A stretch of DNA of 64,000 nt from Phoronis australis (lineage: Eukaryota > Phoronida > Phoronidae). Numbering within the stretch: position 1 is the stretch's first letter; each line of letters opens with the position of its first letter. Positions 45,566-59,200 of this stretch are shown here, piece after piece. Below the pieces are notes generated by a model. The model saw nothing but the letters and a program-made list of their open reading frames with translations. It did not search any database and was not told the origin of the DNA. The stretch lies in contig NMRA01000443.1 in the NCBI GenBank assembly GCA_002633005.1, positions 118,251-182,250 of the forward strand. Reading direction: 5' to 3'. The translations under genes and the position numbers were made by a program.

Positions 45566-48077
45566 ATGGGTTCAGGAGCTTCTATAGATGGTGGAGGTAC
45601 CTCAGGGCAGGATGACAGCCAGCAAACTGGGCGTACTCACAGATCGGCCCCTCAGCGCCGAACACAGGGATTCCAGGAAGTGGAGATACGTCCCTCTACT
45701 GACAATAACATGAATCGAAATTTCCCGACACAAGAAAATTCAGGTAAATTGCATTTGAGATGCTGCTGATCATTTCAACAGAAGAAAGTTCGCGTTAGGT
45801 TAAGTAAGTGTAATTGTTATATAGACTAGGGCAATGTGACAAACCTTTGACACCNNCCACCCCCCCCCCCCCGTACCTTATTGAGATAGGGTAACGCACT
45901 CATTAGACTGCAGAGTTGGACATTTTGCTCGTTCTTCAGTCTTGACTAACAATAGCAGTGGCTGAGGTATTGAAACTGGTGGGTATTTCATTGTTACAAT
46001 AGACTTGACAAGATCTGCTCTACCTAACTATTGTTGCACCTTATTTCCCACGGGAGATCACCCTTAGAATCACCATGTATGCACATTGATTAGGATCTTC
46101 AACTATTGTTAGTGCAGTGAGATGAGGTAATCCCCAAAACAAAAAATCTCATGGGAGATTCCTGTGTTCACACCTGGTGCTCCCTCTGTTGGCTGCAAGC
46201 ATGCCCTCTACTGTGAAAAATGTTTGGTGCTAATTATGTATTTCTGATACAGGCACAAGCAGTGTTGTTCAACCTAATCATGATGGGGTTGAATATAAAG
46301 CCATGTACAAGCATCTTGACAAACAAGAACAACAACAAAAAAGTCAGGAAAAACGAGAACCAAAATATGGGGTAAAGTTGTGATTTATTGTGTAAATTAG
46401 TTTAGTGGCCAAGGCAGGCTTTACTTTTTGGCTCATGATTTCCTGCTTGAGGTACAAACTGTGATAGTGAGGAGCTTAATTTATAATCTCCAGTTTCTCT
46501 ATTTCATCATGTAATTTGTTCTCATTTTAAGTAGTTTTACTTTATGTTGTTGCTACATTAGTCAACCACACATTCCGGTTGTTGCTTACTACACCTGCAG
46601 TCTGTGTGGTTGTGGTATAATATGCCAAGTAAATGTTGGAATCGTACTGTGACCTTACATGATATAAGTGATTCATTTTCAGCGTGGTTAGTTGCGAGCA
46701 GCCTCGTGTGAAATTGGGACTGTCTTTGTGAACTAAATTTGTGATTCTTAAAAGTGGCCCAGTCTTGTTTCTTATTTGGTCTTTCTGTCAAAGCTACATG
46801 AGATCCTACTGGTATCCTAATCCTATCACTAATGGTTTTAGCAGTCATGCTTCATTTTGAGACTTGCATATTCAGCCTATTGTTCTGCACCAAGTAACTC
46901 AGATTTTCTACTAAACTGTGAGTGGGAATTTAGTCACTAAGTCCTGTGTGTAAGTTAGACTGGTCGTTTTACATTGATGTGGACCAATAACACAATGCAA
47001 AGCTTTGTTGTAAAACCTTGCACTACTGTAGGCTTTTCGTTGGTATGTATTTTGAATGTGCTACTGAACCCAACGTTCCCTATTACACAAGAGTTTCCAT
47101 GGAAACTACTGAGTGAGGTTAGATTCATTGTGTACACATGTTGATGGAAGCCTGAAGATATGGTCTATTATTGCGCATTCACCTATTGATTTGCTGTTTT
47201 TCAGAATGACGACATTGTGTTTGAGACATTTTTCCACCATGATGGCTCTGACTACACTTGCCTGTACCAGAATGGTGAGAGGTATTATATGCAGTGGCAG
47301 AATGGAGTAAGTGTTATATCTTTCTGTGCTTTCTCTATTTAATGATGCTTATGGGTAAACTGTACACTCATCTAGCAAGCCAAAATAAAAGTGCTGTTCT
47401 AATTTCCCACTTTTATTTGACGTTTTCACTTAAATATACTTTTTGCCAAACATTTTTTTTTAAATTTCACTTTGTCCGCATTAAGTTTGTTGCGTTATTT
47501 AACATTTCTTGCTACTGCTAGCTCACAGGTTACAAAGCATTTTAAATTTATTTCTTAAATTGAAAAGTGTGCTATATTTTTGTTAGTAATGCATTGCTAT
47601 TAAGATTTGAAACTGGGGTGTCCTATTGTTTGGTTGTGGTTGGAGATCATGTACCATGTTTTATCTTAAAGTTATGTTGAATGGAACTTCAGCTGGTGAA
47701 AAATCACCAATTTCAAACTAAGATAAAGGAAGGGGTTTATTCAGTAGAAATTAAAATCTATGAGTTATATTCCAACCCCAGTATAATCATAGAAAACAAG
47801 AAATGTTTCACTAGTCAAGTTTTTTCTAACAGCCATAGTTAAACCAAGATATTCTGCAGTGGCTATTTTGTGAAATGGGATATCCCAATGTAATAGTTAT
47901 ATAGTCTAAACAGCCATTAATACACCTTAAATAATTCTGAAGTGCAAATTTCATGGCATATGAACTCCTTTTTGGAATGTCCCTTCTGCTTGTATGGCTT
48001 CTCCCTAGAATTGGCTGCCATTTCCTCCTGAATGGTACAACAAAGGGCTTTTGGTCACAGACAGCAAAGTGGAAGAT
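45566..48077 (+). CDS. Kinesin exons 1-4: N-terminus and first aromatic module
   Basis: Exon 1 (59 codons) begins MGSGAS, a possible N-myristoylation signal, and is Gln/Ser/Arg-rich. Exon 2 is Gln/Lys-rich. Exons 3 and 4 (residues 100-156) encode RYYMQWQNG joined across a phase-0 junction to NWLPFPPEW. The pattern is two aromatics, a short loop with Gly, then W-L-x-F-P-x-x-W. It resembles a WW-like or small beta module, but I do not recognise the domain. Confidence 0.8.
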
Positions 48078-51000
48078 GTGAGTTGTTGGCAGATACAGTT
48101 GCACAGATACTCTGGAGAAAGACTATTTCTTATTGACTTCAACTTTTATTTAAAGCTTCATTTCATCCTGCTTAGCTTAATAGAACAAAAATCTAATTAG
48201 GCCGTATAACCGGCCTGGTAGTTCTCTGTCTTGTGATAGGATTCTATTTCTGTTACCATCTCAAGCCTCCTACAATTAATTATAAGGTCTGCCAACCCTA
48301 ATAAATTCATAACTGCTTTCTTGAGTCACTGGTGGTGTCCATGTTCTTATTGGTAACAAAAATAGAATGCTATTGCAATAAAGAATATTACGAGACTGAT
48401 TTTATAGAGAGTAAAAGGCCGACTTCAATTTTCTTTTCTTTAGCTATTTAAGCAGGACAAAATGCAGCTTTAAGACTCGAATTCTTTGATAGTTGAGTTT
48501 TATCCAGGAATGTCCTGACATAGTAGACAAATTGGCCCATTTGACTATTACACAACAGAACACTACGTTCATTTGTTAGATTGCCAATAGCTTAAGTGCA
48601 TAATTACTGCTTCTAAGTGACTTCAGGTTTAAAGGAGAAGGTAATCTTTTTTCATGTCATTTTTTATAAAAATACAGTTCGTTGATTATCCCAGACATTT
48701 GTTTCAGCTCTATGGCTTCCCGTAATTTTGTTAGTTAGTTGTGTCCTACTCCGGAAGTGGCGTTTAGGGGGTTAAAAATTTCCCGCCATTTTGTTTACTG
48801 TGAGAATTTGTTCTACTGTTGTTTTCATGCTGGTTTCCTAACTTTGTTGTCACCACTTCCCATCGACGAGTATTCTGTGACAAGCTAGGTTGTTAGAGCA
48901 CTCAGTTACGTTGGATTTAGGGATCATTTAGTTTGTAGTAGCGTGAAAATATATGGAGTCGGCGACCCATATCACAGACACAATGACGTGGTGACAAGGA
49001 ATTTTTTCATGAACAGTCAGTGGGTGGATTTTGAGCCCGAGTTTAGTGAGGCAAAATGCTCACAGACAGCTGTTGAGAGGTATGAGGTAGAGACTGTGGA
49101 CAGACGTGGTGGGACATCTTGGTCTAAATGACAGTGTGCGCTGTTGTGCCGACCTCAGTGGAATACCTATGCTCATGCTGTTCCCACTGGATGGTGACTT
49201 GAGCACCCAAACTGCTTACATCCCGCCATGTAACTCCCTGGTCATACACCTGTCACCCTCTCAAATAGCTCCAATACTGTAGTCAAGTCCACACTAAACT
49301 TATCAAAGTTTGGCTCACCAGCCTGTTTACTAGACGACAAACTCTTTTCCTCACTGGGTGTCGAAATGGGCTTGTATTCATTCCCACTACTCGACATCTC
49401 AGCAGGGCTGCTTACAGGCTGTGGGCTGGAGATGACACTGGCACAGAGTGAATCACTGCTAGTTCCCGGAATTGCATGCTCTGGGGTACGTTTGGAGGTA
49501 CGGTGACATGAGATGAAGGGGTTTCACTCACTATAGGGGCCACAGCTAGCGAGGCTTCTCGCTTCAAAAATACACCCCTCGGGGTTGGCGACGGGGCACT
49601 GCTGGGAATCAACAGCGTTGTTTTACGGGAACCTTCATCAATTCCGCGTGCATATTTCTTTCGTAAACCGACGGCAGAAAATGCTTGACACATACTCAGT
49701 AATTATCCACTTATTTGTACGTTGCGTGGATGGGTAACGCTGTGTTCTTCACACGAACATGTCAAGTATGGCGGAGTGTGTCATCTTTCGGAAAGCGAGC
49801 AGCAACTGTGCGGTGCGTTGACTGACTCGTAAACAAACGCCAACGGCGACTGAACTTATCACAACCGAGATAAAATAAGGACTGACTCAACAGCTCCCAC
49901 AGTCAGACTATATGAAAACAAATTGCCAGGAAATTCTTAATCCCCTAAACATCACTTCCAGAGTAGGGCGCAACTAATTAATGAAATTATGAGAAGCTGT
50001 AATTAACTGAAAAATACGTCTGGGATAACCAATGAACCGTATTTTTACTTAAAATGACATGAAAACAGGTTGCGTTCTCCTTTAAGACTAAATAATTTTT
50101 TACTGAAAATCATGAAAGAAGGTGTAAATTGCTTATCACCCACAATAATTAGTTTGTTATTTTTGCACCTCATACCAGAAGATACGGACTTAAATTTGAC
50201 ACCTGTGTTCCCTAAAACTGGCTTGAGTAACAACTTGAATGATTCATTTTGCTTGCCTACCAGGACAGTGGAGTTGAACTGAACACTTCGGACGCTGAAT
50301 TGTGTCATGTTTCAAGTGACGAGGTAGAGCGCGATAGCACCACGTATGACGATAGAGCCGGAACTCTACAGCATCCAAAGAGGGGCATGTTGTCTACTTA
50401 CCTGTTTGAGGTAATAAACATTTTGCTAAACTTTTAATTCTAATCTGTCCATTTAGTTCTCAGTACTGTACCATTCTTTTAAAATGGATACCCAAAATAC
50501 AAAGATGAATTTTTAATACTGGAGGCCTTGTGGCTGCCAGTGGTGTAACTTGTCCACACTTGAAAACAAGAGAAGATTTCCATTACCTGTATGAGATGAT
50601 GAACTTATTTGATTTCTATTGTAATTAATTTCAGGAGAAAAGAAACGTCCACTATTTTTTTGATGATGAGTCTGGAACATGGCTCAAGTTGCCTATTGCT
50701 TGGGAGTTGCATTCAGACAAAGTTGATCTTATTATTCAACAAATCTGCGTAAGTAACCCTTCTTGTTACCACGCTCATACTTCACTATAATTGTGCATCT
50801 AATTTGAAAGGAATATTTCATAGACTCATTTGTTATAAATGGTATTATCTGTTTTAATTGGTAAAACAATCAATGTGCGGTGTGAGGACAAGAGAATAAC
50901 TTGTTATTGTATTTGTCGTTGTTGGCGGTAATTATATGATGGGATCAAATAGAAAGATTTAATTTAGTGCTTGCTGAAAGTCACCTTGCCTGACATCTAG

Positions 51001-53183
51001 CACTTAGCTAACACTAAGCTTGGTTACTTGATAAATTCATTAGATGTCTGTCACATTGTTAGTAAGGTTATAAAGCCTAGTGTGGAATCTGAATAATATT
51101 GACCAAGCTTGAACAAGACTGGGTGTGCTTTAGCAGGACAATTCATGCCAGGAGTGTTTTAGTGTAGCCAGGCTGTCACTATACATTTCTACGCAATACA
51201 AGCTTACTCACAGTTATAAGCTGTTTTTTGCTCTCTTAAATAACTTTTACCAGACTGGTAGTCTGTCTATGCTCACAGATGTTGTCTTTGATTCAATACT
51301 GAAGCCCAATAATCTTGGCTGGAGACAAATTGGTCATACCTGTAGATTGGTTCGCTCAGTTGTATATGGTAATTTCTCTTGATTACGTCCACTCTAACTT
51401 TACGACCACCAAACATTTTTCACCATTTTCAATGTCCTGTATAGAAAGTACAACCAGTGAAGATTGTCACTCCGAGCCCTTTCTACAAATACGAATGAGT
51501 TTGCGTCCAGGATTGCGTTTCTTCCCTCACGAACGGTCACACTAAAACGTAATGCTAATGTGGAATTTGTTTCTTTGTTGAAATGCTTTTGTTGGCGATC
51601 TCAATGACGTGCAACGTTTGTGTTATCGGTCAATGTCATTGTGCGCTATCTCGCTGAGGTTGAGATTTATCTGCCATGTCGCACAAATATTTTACGTTAG
51701 CTAATGCCTTTGCAGTTTTGCTGATTGAGAAAGCGACATCCGAGACAAAGACTTATTTGACTGGCACTGACAACATGATGCAAAACAAAAATGCTAACCT
51801 CTCTGTACATCAGTGTATGAACTGAACGTGTCCCCTTGACCAGTAATCCGTCTGCTACTGTAACCGGAAAATCTGTGCATTCAAGTTTTGCCGTAGTTCA
51901 TTTTTGTAACAATGTGGTAACACATTTTCTATCTGTGGCAAAGCGATTAAAGTTGTTCACAAAAGTGCACGTGCCCCCCCCCCCCGAGATGCTGTGTTAA
52001 AGATCAACCGGGTGCATAGTTGCTACCTGTCTATCAAGTCGATGTAACTAATCCCGTTCGATTTAACTTGCTGTCACTGTGACTACCACCCTGCCTTCTT
52101 TCAAAATGGGAATCATTGACTATTTGCAGCCTAGTAGGTCTAATCAAAATTATAAACCCCTGATACGGCGTTTACAGTTTTGTTTGTTACACGATTCGAA
52201 AGAACAAGACACATGCGTGGTCGAACACTTTTTAATGGGAGCTGTGATGCCAAAGTTGCAAGCTGACCCAGTGCATGGGAGACCATCCGCTGGGCATGAG
52301 TGTCGCACTGACCTGCACGCGTTTGTTTGCTGACATACGAGCGCCTTATTCAGCGATTGCGCGTACGCCCCATTCAAATACGTGAGCCGGACACAGAGTG
52401 GAGGCGATGCTGGATACTTGTTGACTGGGAACGACTCAAATGTCATTGGATACCCAAAATAAGGACTGAAAGCAGTGCTTTACCACTCGCGCTTAGTACA
52501 CAATTTGAAACTTTTGATTTGACCGATCATCCAGTTTGATAAAATATGCGTTCAAACAACTCTTCATCCGTCTGTGCCTATAATTGGAAGGAAATTTATT
52601 TTTGTGTATTTTGTAAGTTGTACTGTTACAGTAAAGCATACTCCAATTTTCTTGACCGCATCAGGCGAAGTATTCAGATAGTTATGTTTGTGCTATCAGC
52701 TTTTGTAGTGCAAAATTATTTGTTATTTTGTACTAACAGCACCTGGCTTTTAAGTGTAGAATATATTACATGTTGAGAAGGCTTGAAGTTTGAATTATAA
52801 CAGATGTGAAGTTTAACTGAGGATTATTTCAGTGTGAGCGAGTTAGTTACAATAATTGCACTTACTAGAAGAATCAATCAGAGGAACATGTATTAGTTTT
52901 TGCCCTCTTGTCAAAAATATCACATCTGTTTTCACAAGCGTACAGGACCATACATCCATTTCTTCATTGTTGAGCCAACCTGACATAAATAGCAACCTCT
53001 GTAACTGAAGTCATGAAATTTTTCGAATGCTAGGCATTATATTGCATAAATTCATTAAATATCCATTCCTATTGTCTCCATTTTTTATCATATGTTCTTT
53101 TTTTAAATCTGTTTCGCTGGACCATTGTAACTTTATATTATTTTGTAACCATCGTTTATGTTTTGATAGTCACTAAAACTAAA

Positions 53184-53214
<31 letters not shown>

Positions 53215-56200
53215 TTACCTGTGGCCTCAAGAAAGGAACTGAAATCAATGTCACAGCTACGATCTACCATTCTGAAGTAAAAAATCACACATCAACAGAG
53301 TTTGTTGTTAGGGTTATAACTACCAGCTGGCAAAAGGGGTTTCATTACCAACCAGATCCACAGGAAGTTAATTGACAAGGAACACAGCAACCATGTACCA
53401 AGACTACAAGTTTGATGCAGTTCTGCACGGACATCAAATATCAGTTGTATTGGACACCCGGAATCGCTGATGAACTTGAATGGATTTTCACTGCTCATCT
53501 CATGAAGTGTAAGTCTGCATTTTCCAAACACAACACGTACATAATACTATTAAATGAAAGCTGTTGAATCAAGTAACGGACGCTGTCTCGTTGCGTCGTC
53601 TTTGCAAGTACAATATCAATTTTGTTAGTAAGGGATAACGAATGTTTTTCTATTACTCTGTCCTACTTGTGTCGTTCAGTTTTCAGTGGAGTTGTATCCC
53701 AAAGCTAGTACTTTTCAAGGGTACTCAACCGTTAATCATTCAGGGTTACCATTTTCGTGACATTTTGTGGTTTATGCTGGTTCTGTTTCCAACGACCACA
53801 AACTGCAACGTAATAACATTTTTTATGTACTGTAGAGCCAAAAACTTGTGCGACACTAAAAAGGGAACAAAGTAGATATGTTGGCCACATCTCAAGGGTG
53901 CCATCTCACACCCTGAGAAATTTGCTTGAACACAATTGGGACTGTTAAGTGTGTGACCAGCATAATTTTGCAAGATTGAATTTTACGTTAATCTCTGATA
54001 AATTAGTAGTCAGATCTAGATAAATTTTGGGTCGCTTTATCATTTCAAGCTCTTGATTTACATAACTTGTGTGTGGTTGCACTGCATATAGCTTTAATTC
54101 TTCCAGGACATAGTGAGGCAGGAGGGGTGCAGTTACATTCAGGATGGTGTCGAGGAGCTCATGAAAAGCTGGGACGCTGGTGGTTTAAGGCCCACCACCA
54201 TACAAAGTGTGGGTGACCTGGTTTCATCGGCATGGGGCAAAATGGATGAAGATATGGTTAGGTGGTCATTTGCAGTATGCAAACTTTTGGCATGTTCGAG
54301 TGCCAGCTAGATCCTTCAGCTACTAGTCATCCGATAGCATGTTTGATGGCTTGACCAATTATGCAGATGATCCGTTCATTGGATTATAGAGTGTTATCAT
54401 CATGGGATACTGGTTTTACTGGGTCCAAAATTGATGTAGACGGATGGAATTAGCATTAATGTAATGTAAGGCGACCCACTAATTCCATATTCATCTCAAT
54501 ATTGGATTGAGTAAAGTATGTAGATGTTTCATGAACTTTCGAAGCCATTAGGGTTACCTTGCATCTTTCTGCAAAGCGTGCAATAAAGACTTGTTCTATC
54601 CAGGGAGTTTGTAGTTTTCTTTTCCTGAAGAGCAGACATAAAACAACAGGTATCCACTTGTAAGTGTGGTCCACCACAGTTGCTGAAGTATTAAGAATTC
54701 TGCATTTTGAACGCCTCCGTTACACAATCAAGAAATACCTGCGTATGTGTGGAACTGTGCAGCTCATATGAGAAATTTAGGCACATGCGTGAATATGCGA
54801 AGCACTTGGGTACAAAATAGCTGCGCCAAAAATTCATTATTTCGCATATAGGCTCATGGGCCTTTAAGGCACGGCAATATGGTAAATTGCTAGCAAGCAG
54901 AGTGAGGTTCCGGAAGGAGATATGTTTCGCATGATTTCTTTAGCCAGTGGACCTTTTAAGAACAGACCCTGTGCATACCTGAAGGGAGGTCGTGAATGTG
55001 ATTGGGCACATGCTGTATACCTACTTGTGCATACCTCTTGCATTTTGTCAGAGTCTTTTAACAAACACGCAATTACATGTTTCAGTGCCAATCTGTCTGT
55101 AAAAAAGATCCAAGAGTAGTCCTACTTGTACAGTGAACTGGTGGACAACGCACCTAATATGTTGTAGATTCAGACGATTTAATCTCTGTGTAACATCATT
55201 CGTCGCGTTGGTTTATTCACTAACAAATGCTCCAAGGCATTATAAGTATTGGCAGTGGTCATGGTGGTGCGATAAAAAGTCGACGTTTCTAATAAAAGAC
55301 GCAGAGGTTGAAATTAAAATGAATACCGTTAGTACTGTTGTAAAATTTGCATTTCAGCCCTGTATTTTTGCAGCCTTCTCCTGCGAAAGTCACTTACTAA
55401 TTATTCAAAAGCGTGTGTCTTAAAGATCGTGCGTCGTCCACTTCTGAGTGTCGCGGAGCGTCGTGAATGGCATGTCTTTAACCGTTTGCGGGTTCACTGA
55501 ATGATTCACTGTTCATCTGTACTCAGTAGTACTAAGTCTTCAGGCAACAGTTCCTGATCTGTATTTTTAACTGAATGGCCACTAGCCAAATTTGGGTAAG
55601 AGCACATCACCGAGGAGTTAATAATTTCACGATTAAGCGTCATCGGCTTTAACTTTCATGTGTCTCGGTAAATATACGCTTGACTCCGTTTCTTAGATTA
55701 ACCAAGCTCTGATTTGTTGTCGCCAGCATGTGTCTTGATGGTATTTTTTCTTTTCTTGAAATACGAACCCTAAGCGCGGCGTACCCTGACCAACATTCTT
55801 CAATATACATACACCACAAGATCGCAAACACTGGTATTTCTAAGTTGCGGCCGGTTCTAGGTTATAATTGTTTTTTCGTGGTCGTAATCTAGCGAGATTA
55901 CCGAATATTATTATGTTTGTATCAATCCAGTTAGTCCGTTTGCCTGTCTATGTTTAAGTGCCTGTTCTCTTGTCTGTCTGTTCTCATGTCTGTCTGTTCT
56001 CATGTCTGTCTGTTCTCATGTCTGTCTGTTCTCATGTCTGTCTGTTCTCATGTCTGTCTGTCCACTCTTTCTTTTCACCATTGTTACACAGTATTTTTAG
56101 TTGCCAAAAATGAAGACTATCATTAATTTTGTTAATTTCATAACTTTGATATAACTATTGCATCATCTCTTCAGCTTCACATGAAAGAATTCAATAGCAT

Positions 56201-59200
56201 GTATACTCTTATGGGTAAATTTCATCTAATGGTTTATCCACTCTCTGTCGTTAGCTGATCATCCAATTTACAATAATTTATTCAACCCGTTATGAGTCCA
56301 GGTGTACATTTTTAGGATGCTTTGCCTGTATGGGAAGACAAACATGACATGTTGTCAGCGCTGCGTGCCTGTAACTATGACCAGTATGACTGTATAGACA
56401 ACTACTTGACTGTTGGGGATCAAAGTAAGTTCTTTTGTATAGGTCACAACCTGACTGTTGGGGATCAAAGTAAGTTCTTTTGTATAGGTCACAACCTGGC
56501 TGTTGGGGATCAAAGTAAGACAGTTCTTTTGTATAAGCCACAACCTGACTGTTGGGGATCATAGAAAGTTTGGTTATAAACATTCTGAGGCATCATCTTG
56601 GTTGAATAAAATGTTGACAGTATCATCTTTAGTGGATACCTTGACCTTGTGATATTATGTTTTGTGGGTAACCTGGCTTTACAACAATTGGGATAGTATT
56701 CAGTCTTAATGTTAACTAGTATGATTTTTCGTCACGTGGTGTTTGCTCAAGCAGTTGTTTTCACATCGACAGTATTGTAATAGACATGTTTGGATTTCAT
56801 GTTTGTGGGGGCATCCCTCTAAACATTTTATGAAAGCATTGGGGTTGTGAGTGTTTTTGTTCTCTACCATTGTGGTGTTTGGAGAAAATGAAATGTAAGT
56901 AATTCAAGTGAATGTAATAAAAGTTGCTTGTAATCATTCCTACTACAATTGAAATTTATGTTCTGGCGATAGTGTTCGTTTAGGAACGGAATTTTGGTGA
57001 GAGTCACTGTTGAGTCAGTGTTGTACACTTACAAGTTGTCTTTATTACAGAACCCCTGGCTTGTCCGAGAAACATCTCTGATGCCAAACAACTGAAAACT
57101 AAAGACAACAAAATAAAAGAACTGGAAAATCAAGTTAACAGATTGGTAAGATATATTGGGTTTTTCTTACAGTTTATTGTCAAAACATTTTGTAATTTTT
57201 TAACAGTAGAGCCACCTTGTCAAAAATGATGTGTTGTGACTTAGTGTTGGAGATGTAGCTTTGAAAAACACATGTTATCACAGTTTAACTTTAAATCGTT
57301 CTTAATGTTCAAAAATCCTTTTCTTTCCAGAACAAACTATATGAACATGTTGCAACTCAGTTGAGTATTGCTCATGTTGACAATTCACAGCTACAAGAGG
57401 AGGTAAATTATAAGTTTCTTATTTTAGAGTTTTATGACATCAGTGTTTCGCATAAGTCAATTTCAAATTTACCCAAGAAATATTCATTATTTGTATTATG
57501 ATTTTGTAAACAGCTAGCTCTCATGCAAATAAGCCTTTAGTTAATAAATCAATAAATATTCTTAATGTCCAACGTGACTTGCCAAGTTTTGTAAACTATA
57601 TTTGGTGCTATGTTATTTCTTATAGATTTACGTGTTGCAAGGCCGATTGTCGGAGCAGGAAGCATCCAGCCGTCAAACTAGAATACGAGAAGATTCCCTC
57701 AGAGCAGAACTGGTCAGGCTGAAGGTACTGTCCTGTGTTCACTGAACTTACAGCAACGCTGTGAACTCCGTGAGAAGCCATACAACTTGACTAGTTGCCA
57801 TGCAACTTGACTAGTTGCCATGCAACTTGACTAGTTGCCATGCAACTTGACTAGTTGCCATGCAACTTGACTAGTTGCCATGCAACTTGACTAGTTGTCA
57901 TGCAACTTGACTAGTTGCCATGCAACTTGACTAGTTGCCATGCAACTTGATCTAATGTGTTGGCAGTAAGTAGTGATTACCATTATACTGGGGATCTGGC
58001 AAAGTATTGCGTAGCGTGTAGCAATCGATTAGATGAAGTTGACTCAGTAGTTAACAATGGCACAGATTTTCACCCAAGCAGAAGAATGGGCTGGGTTTAA
58101 CAGTTATGAGTTACAAAAGGGTTTTTCATGTAACAAAAGTTAATAGTAAAAATAACTACTAGTAGATTATTCCTTGTTGAATACTTGAAACATTGCTCTG
58201 GATAACAATGTAAACTAGCGGCTTTAAATTAGAGTAGAAAAGCCCCAGCGTGGTTTTTAGCTGTAGCTTTGAAATTTTGGAAAATTTGTGCCCTCGAGGT
58301 TGTTGTAATGTGTCATCTTTGTCCTGACTTGTAGTTAATGTATCGAATATGATCAATAGTGCACTCTGGTGTATTTCTTGTTGCTGTCTTTTAAAGAGGC
58401 ATGTAACGTGAAAAAGAGAATAAATTGTATTATTCAGAATGTTTCTCTGCTACTAAAACATAATTCAATCTGCTCACTGGGTATTTTTACGGTTTCTTCT
58501 TAAAGATTTTGAATTTCTGTTGATGTCAAAGCATTTTTCTTTTAGTTTCAAATTTCAAAAAACAATCTGTCATCTGCTCGTGACTTAGTGGATTTTTCTC
58601 CCACAAGTTAAAGGACTTCTCCTTATTTGGTATGGCAGACATAGACATAGAACATATCCCTTTTATGGAAAATGTGACCTTTGACCTTTGATATAAACAA
58701 AACAAATGTGACTTAAGCAGCAGCCAGTCTGTTTTAGTCTGAACTGTTTGAAATTAGTCACAAATAAAGCATTTAAACATGTTCTAAAGTTATTTTTATA
58801 AAATTACTTGCTTCAAAGGCTTACCGCATTGTTGACTTCAGATTCGGAGTGCAATCACACATGATAATCTGATGTTAATATCAATCTTATCAGTCAGCTG
58901 TTTGTCGAATGACTGAGTGCATGCGCGCATTCCTCGTAAGTGGGAAGGAGATCAGAAGCTCTGTGGTGACTGCAGAGATTTTCTTTTCGGGTATTTCAAA
59001 AACTTGTGAATTCTGCAAAGGTGTTCAAATATTGCTTTGTTATTTGCTTATTAAACAGTAGTCTGATGAATTCAGTTCAAACCCGTCTAAACCTATGACT
59101 GGATTTTCAGCCCGAGTTTGCAAAGGTAGCTGATGTTAGCAACCTTCACCAGGTGGTGCTGCATGTGCTGCAGAAACAAGAGGAAAAACTGAGATTACTC

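Noticed and set aside
51254-51368. Splice-flanked open segment in kinesin intron 6 (accag / ggtaat)
   Set aside because: 115 nt leaves a phase-1 end while exon 7 needs phase 0, so including it would break the frame. The sequence also shows no link to the modules on either side.
53163-53375. 70-codon frame after an (ACT)n tract, possible kinesin exon
   Set aside because: Starts in a microsatellite, and I see no acceptor/donor pair that fits the phase of the gene.
55971-56060. Possible CRISPR-like array (regular repeats)
   Set aside because: Units are directly head to tail without spacers, in an animal gene intron; simple minisatellite.
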